Below are positions 18,748-29,261 of a stretch of 64,000 nucleotides of DNA, piece after piece. Position 1 is the first letter of the stretch. The number at the start of each line of letters is the position of its first letter. Source of the stretch: Promethearchaeota archaeon Loki_b32 (GTDB lineage: Archaea; Asgardarchaeota; Lokiarchaeia; Sigyniarchaeales; SOKP01). The notes beneath the pieces are model-generated. The model had not been told where the DNA came from. It ran no database searches and was given only the letters and a program-made list of their open reading frames with translations. Location: assembly GCA_005223125.1 (NCBI GenBank), contig NJBH01000003.1, positions 1 through 64,000 on the forward strand, in the 5' to 3' direction. Both the position numbers and the translations under genes were made by a program.

Positions 18748-20037
18748 TTATGTAGTTTTAAATAATCTTCTAGACTCAGCATCTCCTAGCACATAATGAC
18801 TTCCACCACCATGAATCATACAAAAGGCATCAAGAAGTGCTATCTGATTACTATATTGCTCTGTGAATGCACGCCCCCCCATAGTTCTAAATAAATCAGT
18901 AGAACTTTGTAAAGCTAATTCAGAAGTTTGGATTTTTAAACCCATCCCGTGAGAAGCCATTATTTTAGAACTAGCTGATTGAGGATGACTATCAATCTCT
19001 CGAGTATAGTTTATCAAAGCGGAAAGAAATAAATTGATTTGGCGTATGTTTTGAGCAATTGGAAATCTTATAATCTGATACTGATGTAATTTGTGTTTAA
19101 ATTGTTCACGTTGAAGGGCAAAACTATGAGAAAAAAACATTTTTTTAATAGAGTCACCTATAGCTTCAGCACTGATGACTAATCTCTCTTCAGTGAGTTG
19201 ATGAAACATAATATCTAAACCATCTCCTTCGAGAAGATTCTCTTTAGGGATTTCTACATTATTAAAAACCAAACGACTGACAAATGCATCATTCATTCCA
19301 TAAGTTCTTACTCTGGAAGATTCATAGTTCTTCAATTGTTGATGTTCAGTATCTACTATTATACCTCCTAATCTTCCACTATTTAACCTACCATAAAGAA
19401 TAATATAGTTTGCCAATACTCCATTAGTGATGAAAAGTTTTTTTCCATTCGCAATTACTGTATCATTTTTATCATCAAGTTCCAACTCAATTCTAACAAT
19501 ATCACTACCCGATTTAAATTCAGTCATAGCCGAAGCAGCCATTAAACCATTTTTTACCACAGGAATAAGAAATTTCTTTCTTTGAAATTCATTAGCTTTA
19601 TAGTTTACAGGATTACAATAAAGTGTTCCTCCTGCTAATCTCCCCATTTCAATACTCCAGTTTCCATTTATATATCTTCCACTATTTTTAGACCAAAAAC
19701 CTCCACATAATGCTAAAGCAATAAGTGCATTTCTAGTAACATTTCCAACTTCATATTCTTCAAAATCTATTACTGTACTATAATATCCCTTTTCCGCTAA
19801 TTTCTTCATAAAATTAGCCACGATTTCTTTCTTCCTTTCTTGAATAGGTTCCTCTGCCAGATAATTTAATTCTTCTAAGGCTTTCAAATCTTTTTCGAGG
19901 ATTTCTTCCATATATTCATAAAACTCAGTTAAAAATTCCTTTTCTTTCGTAGTAAATATTGGGTTATTTAGTAAATCTAATTCGGGGATATAACCACTAA
20001 TTTCTAGTCTTGGAAATTCTGGGAGTCTTGTATCCAT
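18748..20037 (-). CDS. Acyl-CoA dehydrogenase
   Basis: The 429-residue flavoenzyme has AMTEFKSGSDIVRIELELDD (the T-E-x-x-x-GSD FAD-contact motif, near 165), NGKKLFITNGVLANYIILYGR and a C-terminal helical bundle ending MGGRAFTEQYSNQIALLDAF. It would introduce a trans-2 double bond into an acyl-CoA, passing electrons to ETF or another acceptor. The usual catalytic Glu segment (Y-E-G-T) is not recognisable near the C terminus, where the sequence reads MIHGGGSHYVLGD, so the base or even the reaction may differ. It is divergent from the first thiolase gene with a 190-nt shared upstream region. Confidence 0.85.
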   Translation of the reverse strand: MDTRLPEFPRLEISGYIPELDLLNNPIFTTKEKEFLTEFYEYMEEILEKDLKALEELNYLAEEPIQERKKEIVANFMKKLAEKGYYSTVIDFEEYEVGNVTRNALIALALCGGFWSKNSGRYINGNWSIEMGRLAGGTLYCNPVNYKANEFQRKKFLIPVVKNGLMAASAMTEFKSGSDIVRIELELDDKNDTVIANGKKLFITNGVLANYIILYGRLNSGRLGGIIVDTEHQQLKNYESSRVRTYGMNDAFVSRLVFNNVEIPKENLLEGDGLDIMFHQLTEERLVISAEAIGDSIKKMFFSHSFALQREQFKHKLHQYQIIRFPIAQNIRQINLFLSALINYTREIDSHPQSASSKIMASHGMGLKIQTSELALQSSTDLFRTMGGRAFTEQYSNQIALLDAFCMIHGGGSHYVLGDAESRRLFKTT

Positions 20038-20227
20038 AATAAATAAGTCAATTTTCTCATGATTTTAAATTTTCTTCTACATCACGTTGGATTTTTTTCT
20101 CATTAAGATTAAAAAGTCTAATTAGTAAGCTTTTAATCAAAATAAAACATAACAATAAAATATTAACTCTATTTGAAACTAAATTCTAAAATTAAAAAGA
20201 CATGAAATTGTAAAAAGTGAAGATATT

Positions 20228-21649
20228 ATGATAAAATTTAGTGATAAACAATTAAAAATTCCTAAATTAATGCGCCCAGTCTATTTAGCTACAGTAGGAA
20301 TGTCAAAATTTGATCGGGCATTTCCAGAAACGCGGATTGAAGAATTATGTATAGATGCATTAACAGCAGCAGCAGATTTTGTAAATATGACTCCTAGTGA
20401 ACTAAAAAAGTATATTCACACATGTTATTATGGTCATTTTGCTGATCATTTTGGGGATCAATTACTTGGAGAGGCTGTAATTCATGATAGACTTGGATTA
20501 GATCCATTAGGGAATATTGGAGTAAAAACTGGTGGTGCTACAGGAGGTTCTGCCATGTGGGAGGCTGTAAAAGCTGTTGCTTCTGGATATAGTGATTGTG
20601 CTCTCGCATTAGGTTGGGAGAGAATGGATGAAGTACCAACAGATGAGGGTAATCACCTTATTTCTTGCGCTGCAGATAAAGATTGGGAAACTCCACTTGG
20701 ACATATATATACAGGTTATTATGCTGTTATGGCTCAAAGATATTGGAAAATATTTGGTAAGGAAGAAGACTCATTTCGAAATACTATGGCAGAAGTAGCT
20801 GTAAAGAATCGAGGGTACGCTAGAATGAATCCTCATGCTCAAGGACCGATGAAGATAACTGTTGAGGACGTGATTAACTCTCCTATAGTTGCTTATCCTC
20901 TCCGTGTTTTAGATTGTTGCTTAATGAGTGTCGGATCTGCGTGTGGTATAGTATGTGATGAAAAAACAGCTTATGAAATCACAGACAAACCACTTAGGAT
21001 TTATATTGCAGCCGGGAGCCATACATTAAGGGTAGCTGATCGAAGAGATATGAAAATACCTCTCTTACCAAATGAGAAACCAAATCAATATGATGATTTA
21101 GGGAAAAGATTTCCAGGAGGAAATCGTTATCCAGGATTCACAGGCTTTTTAGCAGCAAGGATGTCCGCTTATTATGCATATAACATGTCTGGTGTTGTTG
21201 ATCCAACTGAAGATCTTGATTTAGTTGAACTTCATGATGCATTTACAATCAGTGATATTCAAACTTACGAAGATATTGGAATTAGGCCTTACGGAGAAGG
21301 AAGAGATTATATTGAGAGTGGAGATGCATATGTTATTAACCCACATACTAAAAAACCAGGAAAGCTACCTAGTAACCCATGTGGTGGGTTAATAGGGTGT
21401 ATGCATGCTGTAGGGGCGACAGGTCTAATGCAAATTGCTGAGATTGGATATCATATTTGGAACCGATGGGATGAAATCCATGAGCCTGAGGAGAAGTGGA
21501 AAGCGTTCGGAAGGGAAAAACCAAAAGATTGGACAAATCTACAAGTTAAGGGAGCAAAAAGAGGTTTGGCAATTTCTCACGCGGGAGTAGGTTCCCATGT
21601 AACATGTACAATTTTAATGGATCCAAATAATTTAATAAAGGAGGATTAG
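20228..21649 (+). CDS. SCP2-type thiolase-fold protein lacking the nucleophilic Cys
   Basis: The 473-residue protein is a member of the SCP-x/Ltp2 thiolase superfamily. It has the helix after the nucleophile position (TGGATGGSAMWEAVKAVASG), ELHDAFTISD with the conserved His, CMHAVGATG (the GHP-equivalent His) and AISHAGVGSH. Where human SCP2 thiolase has NNNCATGSTAL this protein has a Gly for the Cys. Related Cys-less members act as retro-aldolases (Ltp2 in sterol side-chain breakdown) or acyltransferases, so plain thiolysis should not be assumed. It precedes its DUF35 partner by 4 nt, the usual two-subunit arrangement. It is longer than the 380-415 residues of the other copies. Confidence 0.85.
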   Translation: MIKFSDKQLKIPKLMRPVYLATVGMSKFDRAFPETRIEELCIDALTAAADFVNMTPSELKKYIHTCYYGHFADHFGDQLLGEAVIHDRLGLDPLGNIGVKTGGATGGSAMWEAVKAVASGYSDCALALGWERMDEVPTDEGNHLISCAADKDWETPLGHIYTGYYAVMAQRYWKIFGKEEDSFRNTMAEVAVKNRGYARMNPHAQGPMKITVEDVINSPIVAYPLRVLDCCLMSVGSACGIVCDEKTAYEITDKPLRIYIAAGSHTLRVADRRDMKIPLLPNEKPNQYDDLGKRFPGGNRYPGFTGFLAARMSAYYAYNMSGVVDPTEDLDLVELHDAFTISDIQTYEDIGIRPYGEGRDYIESGDAYVINPHTKKPGKLPSNPCGGLIGCMHAVGATGLMQIAEIGYHIWNRWDEIHEPEEKWKAFGREKPKDWTNLQVKGAKRGLAISHAGVGSHVTCTILMDPNNLIKED

Positions 21650-21653
21650 AAAG

Positions 21654-22256
21654 ATGCCAAAAACAGAAGAGGAAAAAGGTTTTGTAGATATTGTTGATAG
21701 TAGATATAAACCTAAAGGAGTTTTTCATATAATTGAAGCAAATCAACCCATTTATAATAAAGATACGGGAAAATTAGCAGGTGTTACAAACCCAAGAGAT
21801 ATGACATATATACATACATATGGAGGAGAAGCTATATTTTTTGAATCTCTTGGTAAAGGAAGACTTATGGCTTCAAGATGCGATAACGAAAAATGTGAAA
21901 CAAAAGGTTCTGTTTATGAACCGTTTAGAATCTTTTGTCCAGACTGCTTAAGAAAAAACACCGTTGTAGATATAACAGAGAAAGCCCAGAAGACTGCAAA
22001 AATCCACTCATTTATTATTACACATCGTTCTGGAGCTTTCAATACATTGCCTAAACCCATAAAATTCATAAATGTAGAATTTGATGAAGAAGTGGTAACG
22101 ATTCTTATGAGTGTGTTAGTTGTCGGAGAACCTGAAATGGGAAAAATAGTTGTGCCAATTTTTCGAACTAAAAGTCCAACCTATACAATTATGGATTTAA
22201 TGTTTGTTGTTGAAGGTACAACCGAGTCAGAGTTACCTGAAGGCTTTACATTTTAA
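21654..22256 (+). CDS. DUF35 Zn-ribbon/OB-fold partner of the thiolase-fold protein
   Basis: The 200-residue protein has a rubredoxin-like zinc ribbon (CDNEKCETKG...FCPDCL, about 75-103) followed by an OB-fold domain. The ATG follows GGAGGATTAGAAAG, a strong ribosome site overlapping the end of the thiolase gene, so translation is coupled. In characterised systems (archaeal HMG-CoA synthase/thiolase complex, Ltp2-DUF35, PhlB) this subunit bridges or shapes the thiolase-fold active site and binds acyl-CoA. This copy is more divergent and longer than the other five here, with an extra N-terminal 50 residues and a four-residue spacing in its first Cys pair. Confidence 0.85.
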   Translation: MPKTEEEKGFVDIVDSRYKPKGVFHIIEANQPIYNKDTGKLAGVTNPRDMTYIHTYGGEAIFFESLGKGRLMASRCDNEKCETKGSVYEPFRIFCPDCLRKNTVVDITEKAQKTAKIHSFIITHRSGAFNTLPKPIKFINVEFDEEVVTILMSVLVVGEPEMGKIVVPIFRTKSPTYTIMDLMFVVEGTTESELPEGFTF

Positions 22257-22491
22257 TTTTATATTCTATTACTCTTTTTTTTATTTAGAATATTATTTTC
22301 AAATCCAAAGATTTTATAAACTCAATTTCTGTCAATAAATTATTATTTTATTTTGAAATATTTAAGATTTTCTCTACTTAAAGCAAATTGCTTAAATTAT
22401 CAATTTGATTTTAATTAGTTATAATACGATACTAAAATAAGTAAAAAGTAAAAGATTTTATTTATAGTTGTTTATCGGTTTAGATGACTGC

Positions 22492-23391
22492 TTATAATAT
22501 CACATGTTCTTGCTTTAGATGAAATATTTTTCTTGCCTCTTCACCTTGAGCAATTTCTCGTCCTGAAATCTCAGCAACCTTTTTGGCCCATGCTACTTGT
22601 TCATAACTGCCTTTAGCTAATTCTCCTGTAATATTACGTGTATTATCTTCGAGACCAACTCGAATATGCCCTCCCAAAGCTGCAGCGCATAATCCACCTT
22701 GAAATTGTTGCTTAGAAACACCACATACACTCCAAGTAGCATCTGGAGGTATCAGATCTAGCAGTAGAGCGAGATTTTTTGGATTGAATGGAATTCCTCC
22801 GAGTACGCCCCATACAAATTGGAAATGTAATGGTTGTGTGAATGTACCTTCTTGTTTATTTAGGAAAAGCATATTATACAAGCCTCCTAAGTCGTAAATT
22901 TCCATTTCTGGTTTAGTTCCAGCTTTCTTCATCTCCTTCGCAAATTTCGAAATAGTTCTAAATGTATTTGCAAAAATATTAGTTGCACCCATACCAACTT
23001 TTCCTGTTCTGTAATCACCAACAGCAAAATTCATGGAGGCTGTATTTAAAGATGCTAGGGGGGGTTTATAGGTTTGAACTGGCGCTATTCTTTGTTTATC
23101 AGTTGCAACTGAACTAATAGCCGTACTCAAATTTATTATTACATCTGGTGCTTTTGATTTAATATTTTCTAGCACAGCCTTTATTAACTCTAACTCATGT
23201 GTTGGATTGCCTTTTTCTGGATCTCGAGCATGAATGTGAACAATCGCAGCACCTGCATCATAACATTTTTTTGCTTCATCTCCAAATTCTTCTGCTGTAT
23301 AAGGAACACCTGGATTATTAACCTTAGTCGTAATTGCACCAGCTAATGCTGCTGAAATAACTAACTTATTTTCTGGGTTTGATTCTGACAT
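22492..23391 (-). CDS. Beta-keto acid cleavage enzyme (BKACE, DUF849)
   Basis: The 299-residue TIM-barrel protein has the family signatures LVISAALAGAITTK, GAAIVHIHARDPEKGNPTHE (zinc ligand His pair), VIINLSTAIS and GLEDNTRNITGELAKGSYEQV. Enzymes of this family, first known as 3-keto-5-aminohexanoate cleavage enzyme, react a beta-keto acid with acetyl-CoA to give acetoacetate and a new acyl-CoA. The substrate varies widely. Here it lies between two thiolase operons on the opposite strand, which fits a role in chain cleavage of a keto acid in the same catabolic island. Confidence 0.88.
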   Translation of the reverse strand: MSESNPENKLVISAALAGAITTKVNNPGVPYTAEEFGDEAKKCYDAGAAIVHIHARDPEKGNPTHELELIKAVLENIKSKAPDVIINLSTAISSVATDKQRIAPVQTYKPPLASLNTASMNFAVGDYRTGKVGMGATNIFANTFRTISKFAKEMKKAGTKPEMEIYDLGGLYNMLFLNKQEGTFTQPLHFQFVWGVLGGIPFNPKNLALLLDLIPPDATWSVCGVSKQQFQGGLCAAALGGHIRVGLEDNTRNITGELAKGSYEQVAWAKKVAEISGREIAQGEEARKIFHLKQEHVIL

Positions 23392-23668
23392 TTAATATCA
23401 CATTTTTATTTATTTTGTTTGGATTTATTTTAAGAAGAAAAATTAATTGTTTAGTAAAAATTACACATCTTTATATTTAAACTTTGAATGATAGAATTTC
23501 TCTGAAGCAAAGCTTTGAATTCTTTGAACAAAATTGAGGAAATTTTGCTTAAAAAAATCAACTCAATGTTAAAATGAATTAGTCATTTTAACTCAATTAG
23601 AAATTTTTTTTATTAATTCAACTAATATAATAATAATTTGAATTAAAAAAAAAAAGAGAAAATCAAAT

Positions 23669-24814
23669 ATGGATAAAGAAGTTGCTATTGTTGGATGTAC
23701 TCAAACTAAATATGAAGCAGATAAAATAGATTTAACAATTTCAGAACTTGTATTTGAAGTTGTCAAGAAGCTTCATAATGATTTAGGAATCACAAATGAT
23801 GATGTTGGGTGTGTAATATCTGGTTCTAATGATTTCAATGATGGGCGAACAATTGCTAATATGGCAATTCAAGATGCCGTAGGATCTGTTAGAAAATCAG
23901 AATCTCGAGTTTCTGGAGATGGTGCTTTTGCTTATGTGTATGGTGCTATGAGGATTCTTTCTGGTGAATATGATACAGTCTTGGTTGTTTCCCATTCTAA
24001 ATGTTCAGAAGGGGATCAATTTCTTATAAATAATTCAATATTTGATCCCTATTATCAACGACACTTAGGATTAGATCAAATTTCTTCTGCTGGTTTAATG
24101 GCAAATATGTATATGAGTAAATATGGAGTTAGTGAAGAACAAGCTGCTAAAGTGGTTGTAAAAAATCGGAAAAATGCTATAAATAACCCACATGCACATC
24201 TACAAAAAGAGGTATCTATGGATGAGGTTTTAAGCTCACCAATGTTAGCATATCCACTGAAAGAATTGGATTTTCCACCATATAGTGACGGTGCAGTAGC
24301 AATGCTTCTCACTAACAAAGAAAAGGCTAAAAGGTTTACAAATACACCAGTTTGGTTAAAGGGATATGCAAGTTGTACTGATGCTTATTATCTTGGACAT
24401 CGAACCATGACCGATCTAATTGGATTAGAATTTGCTGCAAAAGAAGCCTATAAGATGGCAAAAATCAAGGATCCGGTTAGGGATTTGGATGTTGCTGAAG
24501 TTTTTGAAGCCTTTTCTACACATGAACTGATGATTTATGAAGCATTAGATTTTTGTGATAAAGGAGAGGGAGGAAAATTTATAGATAGTGGAGAAACAAA
24601 TATAAATGGTACAATTCCAGTTAATCCTTCGGGTGGTGTTTTATCTAGCAACGTAGCAATGGCTAATGGATTAATTCGTGTAGCAGAAATTACTTCACAA
24701 CTAATGGGTGCAGCAGAGGATCACCAAATACCTAACGCAAAAACGGGACTAGCATATGGGATGAATGGTATCTGTTCGCAAGGAAATTGTGTATTAATAT
24801 TTGGAGGTGAATAA
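23669..24814 (+). CDS. Thiolase-fold protein, Cys-less subunit (type a)
   Basis: The 381-residue protein starts VAIVGCTQTKYEADKID, the thiolase N-terminal strand. In the nucleophile helix the motif is RVSGDGAFAYVYGAMRILSG, so Ser stands where Cys is expected. The C-terminal regions read DVAEVFEAFSTHEL and VNPSGGVLSSNVAMANGL: the HDAF and GHP histidines are both missing. It is 3 nt upstream of a second thiolase-fold gene of a different subtype and is followed by two DUF35 genes. This suggests a hetero-oligomer in which this subunit may be structural or use different chemistry. It resembles the 41524 gene (same subtype). Confidence 0.85.
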   Translation: MDKEVAIVGCTQTKYEADKIDLTISELVFEVVKKLHNDLGITNDDVGCVISGSNDFNDGRTIANMAIQDAVGSVRKSESRVSGDGAFAYVYGAMRILSGEYDTVLVVSHSKCSEGDQFLINNSIFDPYYQRHLGLDQISSAGLMANMYMSKYGVSEEQAAKVVVKNRKNAINNPHAHLQKEVSMDEVLSSPMLAYPLKELDFPPYSDGAVAMLLTNKEKAKRFTNTPVWLKGYASCTDAYYLGHRTMTDLIGLEFAAKEAYKMAKIKDPVRDLDVAEVFEAFSTHELMIYEALDFCDKGEGGKFIDSGETNINGTIPVNPSGGVLSSNVAMANGLIRVAEITSQLMGAAEDHQIPNAKTGLAYGMNGICSQGNCVLIFGGE

Positions 24815-24817
24815 AGA

Positions 24818-25990
24818 ATGCCAAAACATAATGTAGCGGTAGTAGGGATTGGTCAAACTAAGTTCAGGAGTAAAAGAAGAGATGTGAATATACCTGAAAT
24901 GATCTATGAAGCAGTTAAGATGGCCCTTGATGATGCTCAAATGGAACCGAAAGATGTTGATGCCATTCTTATCGGCAATATGGATCATTTTGAAGGGATT
25001 AATTTCTCTGAGATGTGGTGTGGAATTGATGCTGCACCAGGATATCTAAAACCAGTTGTTAAAATTGCAACTGGAGGGACAACAGGGTCATCTTTAGGGA
25101 TATGTGGATATTATAATGTCGCTTCTGGGATATACAAAAACATTTTAGTTGTGGGATGGGAGAAATTAAATGAAGGAGGAGCCACAACAGGAATAATCAC
25201 AGCATTTGATCCTGTATGGGAACGCCCCTCATTGGCAGGAGCTCTAGGACCACTCGCTCTAATGGCAAATATTTATGCTGCTCGATATGGAATAACCTCT
25301 GAACAAGCAGCAAAAGTAACTGTTAAAAATAGAAGCAATGCTGCCAATAATCCATTTGCCCATATACAAATGCCTGATATTACTTTAGAAGATGTAATGA
25401 ATTCTCAAATGATATCTTATCCCTTAAGATTACATGATTGTTGTCCACAGAGCGAAGGAGCTTGTGCCGTTATCTATGCTAATGAGGAAGAAACAAAGAA
25501 AATAACAGATAATCCTGCATGGTTTAAAGGTGTGTCAACAGCTCATTACTACACATTTGGTTGTGACGATTTAATGTTTGATTTGCCCACTGCCGCCATT
25601 GCGTCCAAGAAAATATATAAGAAACTAGGTATAAAAGACCCTGTAAAGGATCTTGATGTTGCGGAGATATATGAACCTACATCATGGTCAGAACTTAGTT
25701 GGACTGAAAGCTTAGGTTTTTGCGGTAAAGGAGAAGGAGGTAAGTTATTGGATGAAGGTATAACTCAAATGACGGGAGAGTTACCCGTTAATCCCTCTGG
25801 TGGAGTATTAAGCACTAATCCTATTGGAGCAACAGCATTAGTGCGATTCGCTGAAGCTGCTATCCAGGTTATGGGTAGAGGAGGAAAACGACAAATTCCT
25901 GATGTCGAAACAGCAATGGGAATGGGATTTGGTGGATCTCTTTGGACTGAATTAGCAATATTAGGTAAAGATCCAAAACCGTTGAGGTGA
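24818..25990 (+). CDS. Thiolase-fold protein, Cys-less subunit (type b)
   Basis: The 390-residue thiolase-fold protein has KIATGGTTGSSLGICGYYNVASG, with Gly at the position of the catalytic Cys. Its later motifs are DVAEIYEPTSWSEL and NPSGGVLSTNPIGATALVRFAE, with Asn at the GHP histidine position. Ribosome site GGAGGTGA lies within the end of the previous gene, giving tight coupling to the type-a partner. It belongs to the same subtype as the 42668 gene. The reaction is not predictable from sequence beyond acyl-CoA binding; the operon also encodes two DUF35 proteins. Confidence 0.85.
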   Translation: MPKHNVAVVGIGQTKFRSKRRDVNIPEMIYEAVKMALDDAQMEPKDVDAILIGNMDHFEGINFSEMWCGIDAAPGYLKPVVKIATGGTTGSSLGICGYYNVASGIYKNILVVGWEKLNEGGATTGIITAFDPVWERPSLAGALGPLALMANIYAARYGITSEQAAKVTVKNRSNAANNPFAHIQMPDITLEDVMNSQMISYPLRLHDCCPQSEGACAVIYANEEETKKITDNPAWFKGVSTAHYYTFGCDDLMFDLPTAAIASKKIYKKLGIKDPVKDLDVAEIYEPTSWSELSWTESLGFCGKGEGGKLLDEGITQMTGELPVNPSGGVLSTNPIGATALVRFAEAAIQVMGRGGKRQIPDVETAMGMGFGGSLWTELAILGKDPKPLR

Positions 25991-25995
25991 TAAAA

Positions 25996-26475
25996 ATGGG
26001 AAAAAAAGAAAAGGAATTTCAGATTAAATGGAAAACAGACTTACCTTATAGGTATTCTATAGGAAAATTGGCAGTAAAATATTTTGAAGAACTTAAAAAT
26101 AAGAAGATTATGGGTTCAAAATGCCCTAAATGTGATAAAAGATATATGCCTCCGAGAGCCGTATGTGCGAATTGTTTTATTGAAATGACTGTGGAAGATA
26201 TGATAGAATTTTCTCCTAAAGGTACTTTAGTAGGATTTACAGTTGTTAATTATCCCTTTATTGATCCAAATACAGGAGGTATGCGTCCATTCCCTTATGG
26301 TTATGGAATATTCAAATTAGATGGAGCAGACACGTATATGATGCACTTTGTTGATGAAACTGATCATACTAAATTTAAAATCGGACAAAGAGTTGAAGCA
26401 GTGTTCAAAGAAAAAACTGAAGGTGATATTTATGATATTCCATACTTCAGGCTTATTAAGGAGGAGGAAGAATAA
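25996..26475 (+). CDS. DUF35 Zn-ribbon/OB-fold protein
   Basis: It has a zinc ribbon CPKCDKRYMPPRAVCANC (about 40-57) and an OB fold with GTLVGFTVVNYPF and YGYGIFKLDGADTYMMHF, and ends with VEAVFKEKTEGDIYDIPYFRL. The ORF track starts at a GTG (25987) that overlaps the upstream stop. The ATG at 25996, preceded by GAGGTGAT, is the better start (159 aa). It is the first of two tandem DUF35 genes and probably pairs with the type-a/type-b thiolase-fold proteins just upstream, binding acyl-CoA or bridging subunits. Confidence 0.88.
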   Translation: MGKKEKEFQIKWKTDLPYRYSIGKLAVKYFEELKNKKIMGSKCPKCDKRYMPPRAVCANCFIEMTVEDMIEFSPKGTLVGFTVVNYPFIDPNTGGMRPFPYGYGIFKLDGADTYMMHFVDETDHTKFKIGQRVEAVFKEKTEGDIYDIPYFRLIKEEEE

Positions 26476-26939
26476 TGGAGGGAGAAAAAATGAATGAAGA
26501 ATTAGAAAAGAAAGTATTTAGAGGGAGAATTAAAGTTCCTTATAAACATACTGCTGGGGCCTATGTAGAGAAGTTCATAACTGAAATCGGAAAAAATAAC
26601 AAAATTATGGGAGTAAGATGTCCAAAATGTAGTAAAGTGTTTGTACCTCCCAAGATGATCTGTTTTAAATGCTTTGAAAAAATGGAAGAATGGGTTGAAG
26701 TCGGAAATCAAGGAGTAATTAAAGGTTTTACAGTAATTTCTCATTCGACGCCTGTGTTGCCTTTGAAACCTCCATTTGCTTATGGGATAATTACACTCGA
26801 TGGTGCAGACACAGATTTTGTACATATTATAAATGAGAGCGATCCTAAAAAATTAAAAGTAGGAATGCGAGTCGAAGCTGTCTTTAAAGAGAAACCAAGA
26901 AAACGAATATTGGATATTGAATATTTCAAACTAATTTAG
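26475..26939 (+). CDS. DUF35 Zn-ribbon/OB-fold protein
   Basis: The 154-residue second DUF35 of the pair has ribbon CPKCSKVFVPPKMICFKC and OB-fold GVIKGFTVISHSTP with YGIITLDGADTDFVHII. Its ATG overlaps the upstream TAA (TAATG); a second ATG at 26490 follows GGAGGGAG and could also be used. Two different DUF35 proteins with two different thiolase-fold proteins suggest one DUF35 per thiolase-fold subunit. It is the last gene of a four-gene operon (23669-26939). Confidence 0.88.
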   Translation: MEGEKMNEELEKKVFRGRIKVPYKHTAGAYVEKFITEIGKNNKIMGVRCPKCSKVFVPPKMICFKCFEKMEEWVEVGNQGVIKGFTVISHSTPVLPLKPPFAYGIITLDGADTDFVHIINESDPKKLKVGMRVEAVFKEKPRKRILDIEYFKLI

Positions 26940-27015
26940 TAAGCAATAAAACAAATTTTTTATTATATTAATTTTAAACTTCCTTGGTATAAAGAAAATA
27001 AAGAATATAATTATT

Positions 27016-29028
27016 TTATATACTATTTGCCACTTTGTAAGCTCTGTGAACCGCTTCTAGGACTGTTTCTGGTTTTCTTGCATCTCCGATTTTTTGAACC
27101 TTAATGTTTCTAAGTTGTTTTATTTCATTAAATAGGTTATCATTTGGTTCTACTCCAGTAGCATAATATACCATATCCACATCATTAATCATTTGTTCTT
27201 TATCTGCGGCATCAAGATAACTTACAAAATTCTCTCCAATTTTTTTAACTCTAACGCTAGTATGAAATTTAACACCTAAAGCATCACATTTATCGAGAAG
27301 TACCCATTTTGTCGTTTTTCCAAGAGCTGTACCTAATTTTGGTAATTGTTCCAATACAGTTACCTTATTTCTCCCACCATGTAACATTTTTAAAGCAATA
27401 TCTGGCTCTAAAGCTTTGTAAAATGTAAGAAAATCAAAGGCTTCAAGACTTAAAGCCCCAAATTTAGCTAAATAAATGGCAAGTTCGATTCCAGTAGCTC
27501 CTCCACCAATTATTACATTATTATTTCCAACTGGAGCATCTCCATTAAAAACATCATTAGCCCAAAAGACATTTTCTCTATCTATACCGGGAATCGGTGG
27601 CGTTATTGGATTTGATCCAGTTGCTAAAAACACTGCATCGGGATTAAATTCTTTAACAGTATTAATTGAAACTTCTTTGTCAAGATGTAAGTGGATTCCA
27701 TATTTTTGAATCCAATATAAATAATTATCAATCATTCTTTTGAATTCATTTCTTCCGGGAGGAATCCAGATGATGTTTAATAAGCCTCCAATTTTGTCAT
27801 CCTTTTCAAAAACGTGAACTTCATGACCTCTCATCGCTGCAACTCTCGCAACTTCTAATCCTCCAGGCCCAGAACCAATAATCATTATTTTCTTTTTTTC
27901 TTTAAGAGGTTTTAATTCTGTTTTAGCTTCATTTGCAGCTCTTGCATTTCTTAAACAAGAAATTGGCATCATTTTAAATATTGCATCAAAACATCCTTGA
28001 TTGCAACCAACACAAGTCATAATATCTCTCAATTCACCTTTTTTTGCTTTCATTGGTAAATATGGATCAGCTATCAATGATCTACCCATACAGATAGCAT
28101 CCGCTTTTCTAGCCATTAAAACTTGTTCCGCTAATTCAGGATTATTAATTCTATTGGAGGCAAAAACCGGGATAGACACATTATTTTTAACATTTTCAGC
28201 CAAATAGGTGTAGCATCCTTCTGGAACATCCATAGTTGTCTGGGGGGTTTTAGTTTCATGCCAACCTCCAGTTACATTGAAATAATCTAAATATTTTCCC
28301 AAGTTTTTAGCTATTGCAGCTTTTTCTTTATAAGTATTACTATCTGGAACAAAATCATCACCAGAAATTCGGTATCCTATAGGAAAATCATCTACACTTG
28401 ATCTCATTAATTCAATTGTTTCAATGGGAAATCTTAAGCGATTTTCAAAACTACCTCCATACTCATCAGTTCGGATATTAGTCTTCGGAGATACAAATTG
28501 AGTAAACAGATAACCAGCATTAGCACAAATTTCCACTGCATCAAATCCTGCTTTTTTTGCCCGTACAGTAGCATCAGCAAAAGCTTGTTGTTCTCTTTTA
28601 ATATCTTCAAGAGTCATCTCTCTCGGCGTTGTTTTACTGAAGTTACTGTAAACAGCGGAAGGAGCGATGGGAGTTTTTCCAATTATAAAAGGCATCGTAT
28701 ATGCTCCACCATGGTATAATTGGCAAACAATTTTTACATCATCTCTAGCTTTATGTAGAGCTTCTGTAAACTCTGTTAATTTTGGGACATATTCATCGCT
28801 TTCTATTGAAATCATGGCAGGTAATCCTTTTCCATATACGTCTACATAACAACCCCCCACAATTAACATACCAGCACCCCCCTTTGCCCTTTCACGATAA
28901 AAATTTATTAATTTTTTTGTGATAAAACCATTATTAGCAAGGTTAAGATTCAAAGCAGGCATAACAATACGATTGGAGACCGTCATATTCCTAATTTTAA
29001 AAGGTGTAAACAATTTAAAGAACTTCAA
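27016..29028 (-). CDS. FadH-like NADH:flavin oxidoreductase (dienoyl-CoA reductase family)
   Basis: The 670-residue, three-part enzyme has an N-terminal old-yellow-enzyme FMN barrel ([20 protein letters not shown] and [11 protein letters not shown] with the active-site His). A [4Fe-4S] cluster segment ([14 protein letters not shown]...SCLRN, about 340-365) follows, then FAD- and NAD(P)-binding domains ([19 protein letters not shown] and [20 protein letters not shown]). This is the layout of 2,4-dienoyl-CoA reductase and trimethylamine dehydrogenase. In an acyl-CoA catabolic island the reductase of unsaturated acyl-CoA or enones is most likely. It is a single gene on the reverse strand. Confidence 0.9.
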   Translation of the reverse strand: MKFFKLFTPFKIRNMTVSNRIVMPALNLNLANNGFITKKLINFYRERAKGGAGMLIVGGCYVDVYGKGLPAMISIESDEYVPKLTEFTEALHKARDDVKIVCQLYHGGAYTMPFIIGKTPIAPSAVYSNFSKTTPREMTLEDIKREQQAFADATVRAKKAGFDAVEICANAGYLFTQFVSPKTNIRTDEYGGSFENRLRFPIETIELMRSSVDDFPIGYRISGDDFVPDSNTYKEKAAIAKNLGKYLDYFNVTGGWHETKTPQTTMDVPEGCYTYLAENVKNNVSIPVFASNRINNPELAEQVLMARKADAICMGRSLIADPYLPMKAKKGELRDIMTCVGCNQGCFDAIFKMMPISCLRNARAANEAKTELKPLKEKKKIMIIGSGPGGLEVARVAAMRGHEVHVFEKDDKIGGLLNIIWIPPGRNEFKRMIDNYLYWIQKYGIHLHLDKEVSINTVKEFNPDAVFLATGSNPITPPIPGIDRENVFWANDVFNGDAPVGNNNVIIGGGATGIELAIYLAKFGALSLEAFDFLTFYKALEPDIALKMLHGGRNKVTVLEQLPKLGTALGKTTKWVLLDKCDALGVKFHTSVRVKKIGENFVSYLDAADKEQMINDVDMVYYATGVEPNDNLFNEIKQLRNIKVQKIGDARKPETVLEAVHRAYKVANSI

Positions 29029-29261
29029 TTTTAATCCTCAACATAATATAATTTTATAATAAGAATAACATGGTAATTTATTAAAATTTATTTGGAGTAA
29101 AAATAGGGGGCTTATTTATTATACGTTTTAGTAAAGAGGACAGCAGTTTAAATTGTTAAGCAAAAGAAATTGTCTTCTTACATTAGAAGAAGGAAAGAAA
29201 TAATTTTTTTATCAAAATACAATTATACTATACAAAAATAAAAATTAATACGTGAAAAAAA

